Source: DP-19 sp036496285 (lineage in GTDB: Bacteria; Desulfobacterota; Binatia; UTPRO1). From it: a stretch of DNA of 64,000 bases. The notes beneath the pieces are model-generated. The model did no database searches and was not told where the DNA came from. It was given only the letters and a program-made list of their open reading frames with translations. Positions 17,185-28,772 of this stretch are shown piece after piece; the stretch's first letter is position 1, and the number at the start of each line of letters is the position of its first letter. The stretch lies in assembly GCA_036496285.1 (NCBI GenBank), contig DASXLI010000104.1, positions 1 through 64,000 of the forward strand, in the 5' to 3' direction. Position numbers and translations under genes: made by a program.

Positions 17185-18207
17185 TCACGGAAACTCGATC
17201 AGCACCTTGCACTGGGTCGTCGGCGTCGCCAGTGCGTGGAAGGTCTCCGGCACCTGCTCGAGATCGATCACGTCGGTGACGAGCGGCGCGACGTCGATGC
17301 GCCCGGAGCGCAGCGCCTCGAGCGCGTCGGCGAACTCTTGCTTGCTGTAGCCGAGCGCGAACTTCACCTCGAGCTCCTTGAGGATGCCGGTGAGCGGCAG
17401 GATCTCGTCGGGCTCGACGCAAACGCCGAGGACGGTGATGCGGCCGCGAATGCCGGCGAGCATCATCGCGTTGTTCAACATACCGCGCGCGCCGATGCAC
17501 TCGAGGATCACCTCCGGCTCGCGCCCGCTGCGCTCGCGCACGACGGTGGCGGGATCGCCGCTCGTCGGGTCGACGGCGATGCCGCCGAGGCGCTCCGCCA
17601 TCGCGCGCCGTCCGGCCGCGAGCTCGGACACGACGACGTCCCGCACGCCGAGGTCGCGCGCCCAGAGCAGGCTCACGAGGCCGACCGGTCCGGCCCCGAG
17701 GATGAGGCAATTGCGCTCGGGGCCGAGGCCGCTGTGCCGCAGGCCGTGCAAGCCGACTGCGAGCGGCTCGACCATCGCCGCGGTGCGGAAGTCGATCTCG
17801 GGCGGGACGCGGAGCAGGCTCCCCGGATGCACGCGCACGTACTCGGCGAACGCGCCGGGGAGCTGGCCGAGTCCGATGCCGCGGAGTGCCGGGCAGAGGA
17901 TGCCGTCGCCGCGCCGGCACGCCGGGCACTCGCCGCACGCCATGTAGGGCAGCGAGACGACGCGCTCGCCGACGTTCCAGTCGTCGACGCGCGCGCCGAG
18001 CGCGACGATCTCGCCGGCGAACTCGTGCCCGAGGATCGCGTCCGGCGGCATCTGCAGGCCGTACTTCGCCGCGTGCAGGTCGGAGCCGCAGATGCCGCAG
18101 TTCCGCACGCGCAGGAGGATCTCGTCGGGCTCGGGGCTCGGATCGGCGACCGACTCGACGCGCAGATCTCCCGGCTCCTTCAGCAGCACGGCACGCATGA
18201 CGGCCAT
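17185..18207 (-). CDS. Zinc-dependent alcohol/threonine dehydrogenase-like MDR oxidoreductase
   Basis: 340 aa from ATG 18207 (ATG 18198 possible). Medium-chain dehydrogenase with catalytic Zn residues in CGICGSDLH and GHEFAGE, a structural-Zn Cys cluster (CGECPACRRGDGILC), and a Rossmann motif LGAGPVGLV. Oxidises a polyol, alcohol or amino alcohol with NAD(P); closest in look to threonine/sorbitol dehydrogenases. Substrate not determinable. Converges with the cold-shock gene. Confidence 0.9.
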   Translation of the reverse strand: MAVMRAVLLKEPGDLRVESVADPSPEPDEILLRVRNCGICGSDLHAAKYGLQMPPDAILGHEFAGEIVALGARVDDWNVGERVVSLPYMACGECPACRRGDGILCPALRGIGLGQLPGAFAEYVRVHPGSLLRVPPEIDFRTAAMVEPLAVGLHGLRHSGLGPERNCLILGAGPVGLVSLLWARDLGVRDVVVSELAAGRRAMAERLGGIAVDPTSGDPATVVRERSGREPEVILECIGARGMLNNAMMLAGIRGRITVLGVCVEPDEILPLTGILKELEVKFALGYSKQEFADALEALRSGRIDVAPLVTDVIDLEQVPETFHALATPTTQCKVLIEFP

Positions 18208-18314
18208 GTATAGGAAAGCGTCCGCGAGCGCGCCAGTCGCGCCGTCGCGCGCCGCGGCACTTGCACGCACGGGCGGCACGCTCTATGGTCGGCGCCGCTC
18301 GTCGTTCCTCCCCA

Positions 18315-18388
18315 CGCCACCCTAGCTCAGCTGGTAGAGCAGCCGATTCGTAATCGGCAGGTCGAGGGTTCGAATCCCTTGGGTGGCT
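18315..18388 (+). tRNA. tRNA-Thr (anticodon CGT)
   Basis: Full cloverleaf: acceptor arms GCCACCC and GGGTGGC, D-arm with AGCTCAGCTGGTAGAGC, anticodon stem GCCGA/TCGGC with loop TTCGTAA (anticodon CGT, reads ACG), T-arm GGTTCGAATCC. No CCA encoded at the 3' end. Confidence 0.96.
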
Positions 18389-18401
18389 TTGCTTTGCGCG
18401 A

Positions 18402-19604
18402 GTGGAGCACCATCCGCTCATAGAGACGGTCGCCGTCGCGCTGGTGCTGGCCGCCATCGGCGGGTTGGTGGCGGTGCGCCTGCGGCTGCCGCCCCTCCTC
18501 GGCTATCTCCTCGCCGGCGTCGCCATCGGGCCGTTCACGCCCGGCTTCGTCGCCGACCCGCACCTCACGCCGCAGCTCGCGGAGATCGGCGTCATTCTCC
18601 TCATGTTCGGCGTCGGCATGCACTTCTCCCTCGGCGATCTCCTGGCCGTGCGGGCGGTGGCGATTCCCGGCGCGCTCGGCCAGATCGTCGTCGCGACCGC
18701 GCTCGGCGCGGGGGCCGCGGCGCTCTGGGGTTGGCCGCTCGGCGGCGGGCTCGTGTTCGGCCTCGCGCTGTCCGTCGCCAGCACGGTCGTGCTGCTGCGC
18801 GCGCTCGAGGCGCAGGGCGCCGTCGACTCGACGGAGGGGAGGATCGCGATCGGCTGGCTCGTGGTCGAGGACATCGCGATGATCCTCGTGCTCGTGCTGC
18901 TGCCGACGCTCGTGCCGCTCCTCGGCGGCAGCGGCGCTTCACTGCCGGAGCGGCTCGGGCGCGACATTGCCACGACGATCGGCAAGGTCGGACTGCTCGT
19001 GCTGCTGATCGTGGTCGGCGGCAAGCGCGTGCTGCCGCGCGTGCTCGGGTGGGTCGAGCGCAGCGGATCGCGCGAGCTCTTCACGCTCGCGATCGTCGCG
19101 CTCGCGCTCGGCATTGCCGTCGGCTCGGCGGAGATCTTCGGCACCTCGCTCGCGCTCGGCGCGTTCTTCGCGGGAACCGCGCTGCACCAATCCCACTTCG
19201 ATCATCGCGCGGCCGCAACGTTGCAGCCGCTGCAGGATGCGTTCGCCGCGCTCTTCTTCGTCTCGGCGGGCATGCTCCTCGATCCCGCGACCCTGATGCG
19301 CGATCCGCTGCGCGTCGCGGCCGTCGTCGCGATCATCATGGTCGGCAAGTCGCTCGTCGCGTGCGGCATCGTGCTCGCGCTTCGCCGTCCGTTGCGCACG
19401 GCGCTGATGGTCTCCGCCGCACTCTCGCAGATCGGCGAGTTCTCGTTCATCCTCGCGGCGCTCGGCGTGCGCCTCGGCCTGCTCACGACGGAGGCGTTGC
19501 AGTTGATCGTCGCCGGCGCGCTGCTCTCGATCGCACTCAACCCCTTGACCTTTCGCGTCGTCGCGCATCGTGCGCTGACTCGCACACACGCAGCTCGCAT
19601 GTAG
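18402..19604 (+). CDS. Kef/YbaL-type cation:proton antiporter (CPA2 family)
   Basis: 400 aa from GTG 18402. About 11-12 transmembrane helices; opening ALVLAAIGGLVAVRLRLPPL followed by GYLLAGVAIGPFTPG, with LMFGVGMHFSLGDL and GTSLALGAFFAGTALHQS, as in KefB/YbaL. No C-terminal RCK/TrkA domain, so only the transport half is present. Expected to exchange K+ or Na+ for H+ across the inner membrane. It follows the tRNA by 13 bp. Confidence 0.92.
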   Translation: MEHHPLIETVAVALVLAAIGGLVAVRLRLPPLLGYLLAGVAIGPFTPGFVADPHLTPQLAEIGVILLMFGVGMHFSLGDLLAVRAVAIPGALGQIVVATALGAGAAALWGWPLGGGLVFGLALSVASTVVLLRALEAQGAVDSTEGRIAIGWLVVEDIAMILVLVLLPTLVPLLGGSGASLPERLGRDIATTIGKVGLLVLLIVVGGKRVLPRVLGWVERSGSRELFTLAIVALALGIAVGSAEIFGTSLALGAFFAGTALHQSHFDHRAAATLQPLQDAFAALFFVSAGMLLDPATLMRDPLRVAAVVAIIMVGKSLVACGIVLALRRPLRTALMVSAALSQIGEFSFILAALGVRLGLLTTEALQLIVAGALLSIALNPLTFRVVAHRALTRTHAARM

Positions 19605-19660
19605 TCTGCGTGTAGTCCCTTCGGGCAATCGTCATGCGTGGCCGCGCATGTGGCTCGGAG

Positions 19661-19676
19661 CATGCAGAACTGCATG
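19661..19676. other. Perfect 7-bp palindrome upstream of the secreted mosaic protein gene
   Basis: CATGCAG AA CTGCATG sits 57 bp after the antiporter stop and ~108 bp before the next start. It could be an operator or a weak terminator stem; no T run follows. Call is tentative. Confidence 0.3.
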
Positions 19677-19783
19677 GACGCGATCATAGGTAATCCCAAC
19701 GTTTTTGCTCAGGCACGTGATGTGCAATGGACAAACGCGTCCGGCGTTCGGGAGTACGCCGTCGACGTCTGTCCCTTTTCGCA

Positions 19784-22700
19784 ATGAACCGACGCACCTG
19801 GGCATTTCCGATCGCGATCGGATCGATCGCAATATGCTGCGCGCTGCTGCTGATGCCGGCATCCGCGTTCGCAGTACAGGCTCGTCTCGCGTGGCAGGCC
19901 GCGAGTGGCTCCGCGGGATACAAGGTCTACGTCCGTCCGCTCCTGGGAACATACGGCGCCGGCCTCGACATCGGGCCGCAGGCGGCCGCGACGGACGGCG
20001 TCGTGCGCGTGCTGGTCGGCAACGTCGACATCGGCGACGTGTTCGCCATCACCACGTATGACGGCGATGGCGTCGAGAGCCCGCGCTCGAACGAGGTGCC
20101 GCTCCTGGCGCCCGTCCTCCTGCCCACGACGACCCCGACACTGACGCCGCCACCGCCGTCGACCGTGATGCGCACGTCCACTCCGCAGCCGACCGTCACC
20201 GCGCAGCCGACCGCGCGCGCGACCGCCACCGTGCTGCCCACGCTGACGGCGCTGCCCACGTTGACGGCGCTGCCGACGCTGACGGCACGGCCGACCGCAG
20301 TGGCGACGCAAACCTCGCTCCCCACGGCCACCGTGACCGCGCGTCCGACGCTCACCGCGGTCGTGACGACGACGCCGCTGCCAAGCAGGACCGCGCCGCC
20401 GAGCGTGACGCCGACGCGGGCGGCCACCGCCGTCCGCACGGCCGTCCCGACGGGTACGCCGGCGCCGACGGACACGCCGGTGCCGACCGATACACCGGTG
20501 CCGACCGACACGCCGCTCGCGACCGTCGCGCCGACGCCGCTCGCCACGGCCGCGCCCGTGCCGCGGTCGAACGGCGTCATCGCCGACCTCAGCCAGATCG
20601 GCACCATCATCGCGCGCGTCACCGCACCGACGGGGGGCGGCAACCACAACGTCGAGATCATCCGTGACGGCGACCGGCCGCCGCCCGGCAACACGCAGTC
20701 GGGCCGGCAGTACGACACCTTCGACGGCGCCAACACCGCAAGCGAGGACTGGATCGGGTACGCGTTCAGGACGCCGCAGCGTTTCCGCTCGGTGATCTTC
20801 CAGGAGGGCCGGCAGTTCTGGGACGGCGGCTGGTTCCAGACGTTCACCGTCCAGGTGCGCCAGAAGGGCGTGTGGCGCGGGGTCGATGGCCTCGTCGTGA
20901 CGCCGCCGTATCCGGGCGTCAACAACGTCAGCTACGAGACCTTCGCGCTCAACTTCACGCCGGTCGTCGGTGACGCGATCCGCATCGACGGCCAACCAGG
21001 CGGCAGCGCCGCGTTCATCTCGGTCGGAGAGCTCACGGTCATGGGCGACAACCTGAGCGTCGTCCCCTCGGGCTCCTTCACCGACGTCACCACGCGCGGC
21101 GCGATCATCGCGCGCGTCACGGCGCCGCGGGGCGGCGGCAACCACAACCTCGAGGTCATCCGCGACGGCGACCTCCCGCCGGTCGGCAACAACCAGTCGT
21201 ACCGCCAGTACGATTCGTACGACGGTCAGAACGCCGCGACCGAGGACTGGATCGGCTACGTCTTCGACCAGCCGCAGCACTTCACCCAGGTGGTCTTCCA
21301 GGAGGGCCGGCAGTTCTGGAACGGCGGCTGGTTCGAGTCGCTCGCAGTGCAGGTGCTGCAGAACGGCACCTGGACCGACGCCGGCGCCGTCAGCGCGCCC
21401 GCCTACCCGGGCGCGAACGGCGTGCCGTACGAGCGCTTCACGTTGAGCTTCCCGCCGACGACCGGCGACGGCATCCGCATCTACGGCCGTCCGGGCGGCG
21501 CCTCCGACTTCGTGTCGGTCGGCGAGCTGCGGGTCTACACCGACGAGGCGGCGGCGCCGGTGGTGCCGGCAGTCGAGACGGCGCCCGCCGACACCGGCGG
21601 CACGACCGATACGGGCGCGCCGACCGATACCGTCGCGCCGGCAGTGGACGTCCCGCCCGCGAATGCGCCGGGGTCCGATCCCTCGGGCCAGACCGACGGC
21701 GGCACGCCCGACACCGGCGGCACCGCGTCGCCGCCGCCGGACGGGAGCGGCCAGACCCCGGTGCTCTGCGGCAACGGTGTGCGCGACGACGGCGAGCAGT
21801 GCGACGGCGACGACGCCGCGCAATGTCCGCGGCGCTGCCGCACCGACTGCACGTGCGGGACCGTGATCGAGCTGCCGCTCTTCGCCTGGTGGGGAGAGGG
21901 CGACGCCTCGGCGACGCTGCAGCAGGACGACGTCACCGGTGCGCCGGTGCTCGCCGTCACCGCGACGACGCCGCTGCCCACGGATGGGAGCGGCGACGTC
22001 ACGGCGACCGGCGGCGCGGTCTTCGGCGCGGCCGAGGATCTCGGGCTCGCCCTGCCGCAGCTCGCCGTGACGGCGCGCGCGCACGCCGCCTTCGACGTCG
22101 AGGCGACCGTCACCGCGACCGACGGCACGATGCGGGTGCTCGCTTACCGCGCCGCCGGCCGGTCGCCGGATCAGGACGCGCCGCAGTACTCGGCCGACGG
22201 CGCCCGGGCGACGTTCGACGTCGGCGCGGCGATGGCGGGCGGCGAGGTCGGTACGACCTACCGCGACCTCGCCGGCGACCTCGACGCCGCCTTCGGGCTC
22301 ACGTTCGCGAGCGTCACCCAGGTGCGGGTGCGCGGCGCCCTGGAGCTCTTCCGCGTCGCGCTCGCGAGCGACCGCGCCAGCGACGAGGACACCGCCGCGC
22401 GGCTCGTGCTGCCGCTCGGCGGCTGGGATCGCCGCGGCAACGGCGGCGTTCTCGAGAACGCCTACGACCCGGATCTGCCGGGGCTCACGGTGCTGGTCGA
22501 TCCGACCGACCGGCCGGTCTCGGTGATCCAGCTCAGCTATCCGCCCGCGACGGCGCCGAAGATGCTGCCGTTCGGCACGCTCCTGCTCGCGATCCGCGAT
22601 GCCGATCCGTTCGAGGTCGAGGTGTTCGCGGTCTCGACCGAGGGCGATACGGTCGACCTGACCTACACGTTCGGCGCCACCGACTCGACCCTGCGCCTGC

Positions 22701-22912
22701 GACGCGCCGATCAGCCCCTCGTCACGACGCCGCGCCCGAGCGGCCCGTACGCCGACGTCCGTCTCGACGTCGCCTCCGACGTGGCGATGCTCGCCGACGG
22801 TCAGATATTGGCGGGGATCAAGTCGATCCAGCTACGCGGCGCCTTCATCGCCGGCGACGTCCAGGTGCGCGACCCCGTCGAGACCCTGTCCGCGGGCGTC
22901 TCGCAGCCCTAG
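19784..22912 (+). CDS. Large secreted mosaic protein: Thr/Pro linker, duplicated discoidin-like module, Cys motif
   Basis: 1042 aa from ATG 19784, chosen because it begins a clear signal peptide (MNRRTWAF, hydrophobic core, PASAFA). Next comes a ~90-residue beta domain resembling fibronectin type III (LAWQAASGSAGYKVYVR). Residues ~110-260 are a Thr/Pro/Ala-rich linker with LPTLTA and PTDTPV repeats. Then a ~150-residue unit appears twice (about 20580-21045 and 21090-21540), each with ARVTAP.GGGNHN, RQYD and EGRQFW.GGWF; F5/8 discoidin-like carbohydrate-binding modules are a reasonable guess. A DUF4215-like motif CGNGVRDDGEQCDG follows, then a beta-rich C-terminal region. Surface or extracellular adhesion/binding is inferred. 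Confidence 0.85.
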   Translation: MNRRTWAFPIAIGSIAICCALLLMPASAFAVQARLAWQAASGSAGYKVYVRPLLGTYGAGLDIGPQAAATDGVVRVLVGNVDIGDVFAITTYDGDGVESPRSNEVPLLAPVLLPTTTPTLTPPPPSTVMRTSTPQPTVTAQPTARATATVLPTLTALPTLTALPTLTARPTAVATQTSLPTATVTARPTLTAVVTTTPLPSRTAPPSVTPTRAATAVRTAVPTGTPAPTDTPVPTDTPVPTDTPLATVAPTPLATAAPVPRSNGVIADLSQIGTIIARVTAPTGGGNHNVEIIRDGDRPPPGNTQSGRQYDTFDGANTASEDWIGYAFRTPQRFRSVIFQEGRQFWDGGWFQTFTVQVRQKGVWRGVDGLVVTPPYPGVNNVSYETFALNFTPVVGDAIRIDGQPGGSAAFISVGELTVMGDNLSVVPSGSFTDVTTRGAIIARVTAPRGGGNHNLEVIRDGDLPPVGNNQSYRQYDSYDGQNAATEDWIGYVFDQPQHFTQVVFQEGRQFWNGGWFESLAVQVLQNGTWTDAGAVSAPAYPGANGVPYERFTLSFPPTTGDGIRIYGRPGGASDFVSVGELRVYTDEAAAPVVPAVETAPADTGGTTDTGAPTDTVAPAVDVPPANAPGSDPSGQTDGGTPDTGGTASPPPDGSGQTPVLCGNGVRDDGEQCDGDDAAQCPRRCRTDCTCGTVIELPLFAWWGEGDASATLQQDDVTGAPVLAVTATTPLPTDGSGDVTATGGAVFGAAEDLGLALPQLAVTARAHAAFDVEATVTATDGTMRVLAYRAAGRSPDQDAPQYSADGARATFDVGAAMAGGEVGTTYRDLAGDLDAAFGLTFASVTQVRVRGALELFRVALASDRASDEDTAARLVLPLGGWDRRGNGGVLENAYDPDLPGLTVLVDPTDRPVSVIQLSYPPATAPKMLPFGTLLLAIRDADPFEVEVFAVSTEGDTVDLTYTFGATDSTLRLRRADQPLVTTPRPSGPYADVRLDVASDVAMLADGQILAGIKSIQLRGAFIAGDVQVRDPVETLSAGVSQP
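20185..20525 (+). repeat. In-frame 18-bp tandem repeats coding Thr/Pro linker
   Basis: Degenerate 18-bp units coding LPTLTA (three in a row near 20232-20290) and PTDTPV (three in a row near 20460-20515) lie in the linker of the secreted mosaic protein. Such repeats are prone to copy-number change. Confidence 0.75.
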
Positions 22913-22969
22913 CGCGGCCCTTTCCGCGTCGCGCGGACGACGCTATGCATCCAGGGCGGGGGGTCTCGG

Positions 22970-25639
<2,670 letters not shown>

Positions 25640-25703
25640 CGGCGGCGAGACGCTCGCGACGAGCGGACGATCCGGACGGTCGGCGCTGCTTCCTGCGTTT
25701 GGC

Positions 25704-25940
25704 TCAGTGCAGCAGTGCGGAAGCGGCTACCAGCGTCGGACGGGGGCGCATGCGCATCGGGCGCGACGCGGAGTTGCGACGCGGAGCTGCCGAATGCTGC
25801 AGCGCTTGCATGGGTGCACGGGCTTGCACCGCGGCTCCCTCGTGTCCGTCGATGGTCGTACGCGTCTGTGCGAGGAGGGCGCCCATGATGACGGCCCCGA
25901 TCGATCCACCCACCATGATTCCAACGGCAAATTCGATCAT
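25704..25940 (-). CDS. Small membrane protein, unknown function
   Basis: 78 aa from ATG 25940, with GAGGGAG upstream. One N-terminal hydrophobic glycine-rich helix (FAVGIMVGGSIGAVIMGALL) then a basic, Ala/Arg-rich tail. No family recognised. Confidence 0.55.
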   Translation of the reverse strand: MIEFAVGIMVGGSIGAVIMGALLAQTRTTIDGHEGAAVQARAPMQALQHSAAPRRNSASRPMRMRPRPTLVAASALLH

Positions 25941-26135
25941 ACTCGCTCCCTCGTGCTCGACGTGTTGCGACGCGTTCACGAAGAGGAGCAGAAAGCGTGC
26001 CTCGATGGGGCACGCGCAAGGCCCCGTTCTGTCGAACGTGGACCTCGCGGGCGCGTTCATTTTTGTGACGCTTCGTCAGGAGTGTACGGCGCGCATTCGA
26101 CGACAAACGCGCGGTAGCGCACCCCATGCGAGATG

Positions 26136-26264
26136 TCAGGGTCCGACGCCCCAGAGTACGGCGTAGACGGTGTAGAGCAGCCCCGCCGCGATGATGCATG
26201 CGAGGGCAACGATTACCGTCTGGTCCGACGGATCCACCGACGAACGCGATCGTATGGCTGCCAT
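26136..26264 (-). CDS. 42-residue single-pass membrane peptide
   Basis: Translating the minus strand from ATG 26264 gives 42 aa: a polar start (MAAIRSRSSVDPSDQ) then one hydrophobic helix (TVIVALACIIAAGLLYTVYA) ending VLWGVGP before TGA. Its length and hydrophobic profile look like a real small membrane protein; ribosome binding site is weak. Confidence 0.45.
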   Translation of the reverse strand: MAAIRSRSSVDPSDQTVIVALACIIAAGLLYTVYAVLWGVGP

Positions 26265-26435
26265 GTGCGCAATGATAAAACCGCGTGCGGCCGGCACTGA
26301 GCGGACATTGTCGGGTGCATACCTGACATCGGTATTTTTCCCGCCTCATTTCGGTGCAATCGGGCTCCGATACGCGAGAGTATCTGGGATGCTCTGCGCC
26401 TTGCGCCGCAGTGCCGTGAGCGCGAGGATCGTCGC

Positions 26436-27227
26436 ATGACGACGGACGCGCCGCGTTTGCACGTCGAGGTCGACGGTGACGGGCCGACGATCGTCCTCGG
26501 CCACGGCTTCGGCGGCAGCGCGCGCAACTTCCGGGCGCAGGCACGCGGGCTCGCGCCGCGTTTCCGCGTCGTCCGCTTCGACGCGCGCGGGCACGCGCGC
26601 AGCGAGGCACCGGCGGATCCCGCCGCGTATCGTCCGGAGGCGTTCGTCGCGGACGTCGAGCGGGTGCTGGATCAGGTGGGGGCGGCGACGGCCGTCGTCG
26701 GCGGGCTCTCGATGGGCGCCGGCATCGCGCTCCGCTTCGCGCACGCCCACCCGCAGCGGACGCGCGCGCTCGTGCTGGCGTCGTTTCCGGCGGGGCGCGA
26801 CGTCGCCGGGTCGTTCAAGGCCGTCGCGGAGGACTTCGCGGCGACGATCGAGCGCGAGGGCCTCGAGGCCGCCGGGGAGCGCTTCGTGTGGGGACCGGAC
26901 GCGGGGCTCGAGCCGCGCGCGGCGGCCCTCATCCGCCAGGGCTTCCTCGAGCACGCGCCGTACGCCCTCGCAGCGACGCTGCGCCAGGTGATCGGGGTGC
27001 AGCCCACGGCGGCGGAGATGGAGGACGTGCTGCGGACGACCGTCCAACCGGTCCTACTGATCGCGGGCGACCGCGATCTGCCGGCGGTCGCCGCGAGCCG
27101 TGCGCTCGCCGCGCGGCTGCCGGACGCACGGGTGGCCGTCATCGCCGACGCCGGCCACCTCGTGAACGTCGCTCAGCCGGCGGCGTTCAACGCCGCCGTC
27201 GAGGCGTTCCTCAGAGACGTCCCGTGA
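26436..27227 (+). CDS. Alpha/beta hydrolase
   Basis: 263 aa. Oxyanion motif GHGFGGSARN, nucleophile GGLSMGAG (Ser), acid in AGDRDLPAV and His in DAGHLVNV make a complete triad. Cytoplasmic, substrate unknown. Its last 17 bp overlap the 3' end of the convergent DUF3309-like gene. Confidence 0.88.
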   Translation: MTTDAPRLHVEVDGDGPTIVLGHGFGGSARNFRAQARGLAPRFRVVRFDARGHARSEAPADPAAYRPEAFVADVERVLDQVGAATAVVGGLSMGAGIALRFAHAHPQRTRALVLASFPAGRDVAGSFKAVAEDFAATIEREGLEAAGERFVWGPDAGLEPRAAALIRQGFLEHAPYALAATLRQVIGVQPTAAEMEDVLRTTVQPVLLIAGDRDLPAVAASRALAARLPDARVAVIADAGHLVNVAQPAAFNAAVEAFLRDVP

Positions 27228-27360
27228 AGAGCAGGATCAGCACGATCACGAGCACCAGGCCGCCGACGCCCGACGGGCCGTAGCCCATCTCGTGGTAGCC
27301 CCAGGTCGGGAGTCCGCCCACGACGATCAGGATCAACAGAATGAGCAGCACGAGTCCCAT
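27211..27360 (-). CDS. DUF3309-like small membrane protein
   Basis: 49 aa. Two hydrophobic segments (LVLLILLILIVVGGLPTW and GVGGLVLVIVLILLF) around a GYGPSG loop match the DUF3309 family layout. Function unknown; the family is common in soil proteobacteria. Overlaps the end of the facing hydrolase gene. Too short for many gene callers. Confidence 0.8.
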   Translation of the reverse strand: MGLVLLILLILIVVGGLPTWGYHEMGYGPSGVGGLVLVIVLILLFTGRL

Positions 27361-27372
27361 GGTGGCGCCCCG

Positions 27373-27558
27373 TCAGCTCCGCCCGCGTGGCTTCTTGGGG
27401 ACCTTGCCGCCGGCGCGGCGCGCCTCCGAGAGACCGATCGCGATGGCTTGCTTGCGGTCCGTGACCTTCTTGCCGGAGCTCGAGCGCAGCGTGCCCTGCT
27501 TGCGCTCGCGCATCGCCTTTCCGACCTTGGTCTTGGCTTTGTTGCCGTATCTCGCCAT
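27373..27558 (-). CDS. DUF6496-like small basic protein
   Basis: 61 aa from ATG 27558 with AGGAGG 6-7 bp upstream. Sequence MARYGNKAKTKVGKAM, RERKQGTLRSSSGKKV and RKQAIAIGLSEARRAGGKVP matches a small lysine-rich family common beside other tiny stress-type proteins. Likely nucleic-acid associated, function unproven. Ends 12 bp before the start of the DUF3309-like gene on the same strand. Confidence 0.8.
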   Translation of the reverse strand: MARYGNKAKTKVGKAMRERKQGTLRSSSGKKVTDRKQAIAIGLSEARRAGGKVPKKPRGRS

Positions 27559-27654
27559 GAAAGACCTCCTCGGTGGACGCACGATCCACCTGAGTTCAGT
27601 CTCCGGCCCGACCCTTGATAGGCAAGTCCGGGCCGACGGCGAGCGGCGGCGGCG

Positions 27655-27981
27655 CTAGCGCTGCGGCGCCGGCTGGTCGCCTTGATCGCGCTTGGGCGGT
27701 GAGACCTTGTCGAGCTTGTCGACCGAGATCTGGACGCCCTGATCCTTCTCGATCTTGTTCAGGCGCTGGCGCAGCAGATCGGCCTGCTCCTGGCTGATCG
27801 TCGCGTCCGGCGGATTGGCGCGGCGCTCCTTGGCGTCACGGCAGGCCGCCTCGCGATCGGCGCGCGTGCCGGTGAGCGGTACGGTGAGCCCATCGCCGCA
27901 CTGCCATTGCTGCTCGCCGCGCGCGGGCGTCGAGAGCACCAGGACGAGGACGCCGCTCGCCACCACGAGAAGACGCTTCAT
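27655..27981 (-). CDS. Small periplasmic protein, unknown function
   Basis: 108 aa from ATG 27981. Signal peptide (MKRLLVVASGVLVLVLS, cleavage near TPARG), then a soluble domain with two Cys (WQCGDGL, AACRDAK) and a helical LRQRLNKIEKDQG segment, with a Lys/Asp/Pro tail. No family recognised. Confidence 0.7.
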   Translation of the reverse strand: MKRLLVVASGVLVLVLSTPARGEQQWQCGDGLTVPLTGTRADREAACRDAKERRANPPDATISQEQADLLRQRLNKIEKDQGVQISVDKLDKVSPPKRDQGDQPAPQR

Positions 27982-28134
27982 GGACCCGACCTCCGTGGAG
28001 CAGCGTAGTCGGCGCCCCGTTCGGCGCACAAGACGGTTTCCGTCCGCGCCCCACGGTTGGAGCGGCAGTTCGCATACGAGTCGAGGGTTCCATCGGCCGC
28101 GCGCGCCCGTTAGGTGGCACGGCAGGAGGAGCCC

Positions 28135-28740
28135 ATGACGCGACAGCCGCTGCAGTTCTGGTTCGAGTTCGCCAGCACCTATTCCTACCCCGCCGCCATG
28201 CGGGTCGAGCGGGTCGCGGCGGCGCGCGGCGTCCCGGTCGCATGGCGGCCGTTCCTTCTGGCGCCGATCTTCGGCGAGCAGGGCTGGCGCGACTCGCCCT
28301 TCAACATCTATCCGGTGAAGGGGCGCTACATGTGGCGTGACCTGGCGCGCATCTGCGAGAAGGAGGGCCTGCCGCTCCGCCACCCGACGCGCTTTCCGCG
28401 GAACGGCCTCTTGCCGGCGCGCGTGGCCAGCGCCGCGGCCGACGAGCGCTGGCTGCCGGAGTTCGTGCGCTCCGTCTACCACGCGAACTTCGCCGAGGAT
28501 CGCGAGATCTCCGAGCCGGACGTCGTCGCCGACGTGCTGACCCGGGTCGGGGCCGACCCGGCCGTCTGGCTCGCGCGTGCGCAGGAGCTGCCGACGAAGG
28601 ACCGCCTGCGCGAGAGCACCGAGGCCGCGAAGGCGCTCGGCCTGTTCGGCGCGCCGAGCTTCGTGAGCGGCGAGGAGCTCTTCTGGGGGAACGACCGGCT
28701 CGAGGACGCGCTCGACTGGCACGAGCGGCACGCGCACTGA
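28135..28740 (+). CDS. 2-hydroxychromene-2-carboxylate isomerase-like DsbA-fold protein
   Basis: 201 aa from ATG 28135 (AGGAGG 6 bp upstream). Opens with WFEFASTYSYPAAMR, the kappa-GST/HCCA isomerase signature, and keeps FGAPSFVSGEELFWGNDRL at the C-terminal end. Family enzymes use glutathione to isomerise a naphthalene-degradation intermediate; many chromosomal copies have other or unknown substrates. Glutathione synthetase is encoded at 50-51 kb. Confidence 0.88.
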   Translation: MTRQPLQFWFEFASTYSYPAAMRVERVAAARGVPVAWRPFLLAPIFGEQGWRDSPFNIYPVKGRYMWRDLARICEKEGLPLRHPTRFPRNGLLPARVASAAADERWLPEFVRSVYHANFAEDREISEPDVVADVLTRVGADPAVWLARAQELPTKDRLRESTEAAKALGLFGAPSFVSGEELFWGNDRLEDALDWHERHAH

Positions 28741-28772
28741 CGGATACCGCGCGCTCGGGCCGCGTCACGCGG

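Noticed and set aside
19690..19760. Possible c-di-GMP (GEMM) riboswitch before the secreted protein gene
   Set aside because: Only short fragments look similar; the conserved core is not present.
20185..20525. Tandem repeats resembling a CRISPR array
   Set aside because: Repeats are contiguous, in frame and code Pro/Thr motifs; no spacers.
19709..22084. 791-aa minus-strand frame under the secreted mosaic gene
   Set aside because: Shadow of the plus-strand gene; no motif.
26305..26345. Short ATACC/GGTAT stem followed by a T run
   Set aside because: Only 5 bp of stem and no plus-strand gene ends nearby.
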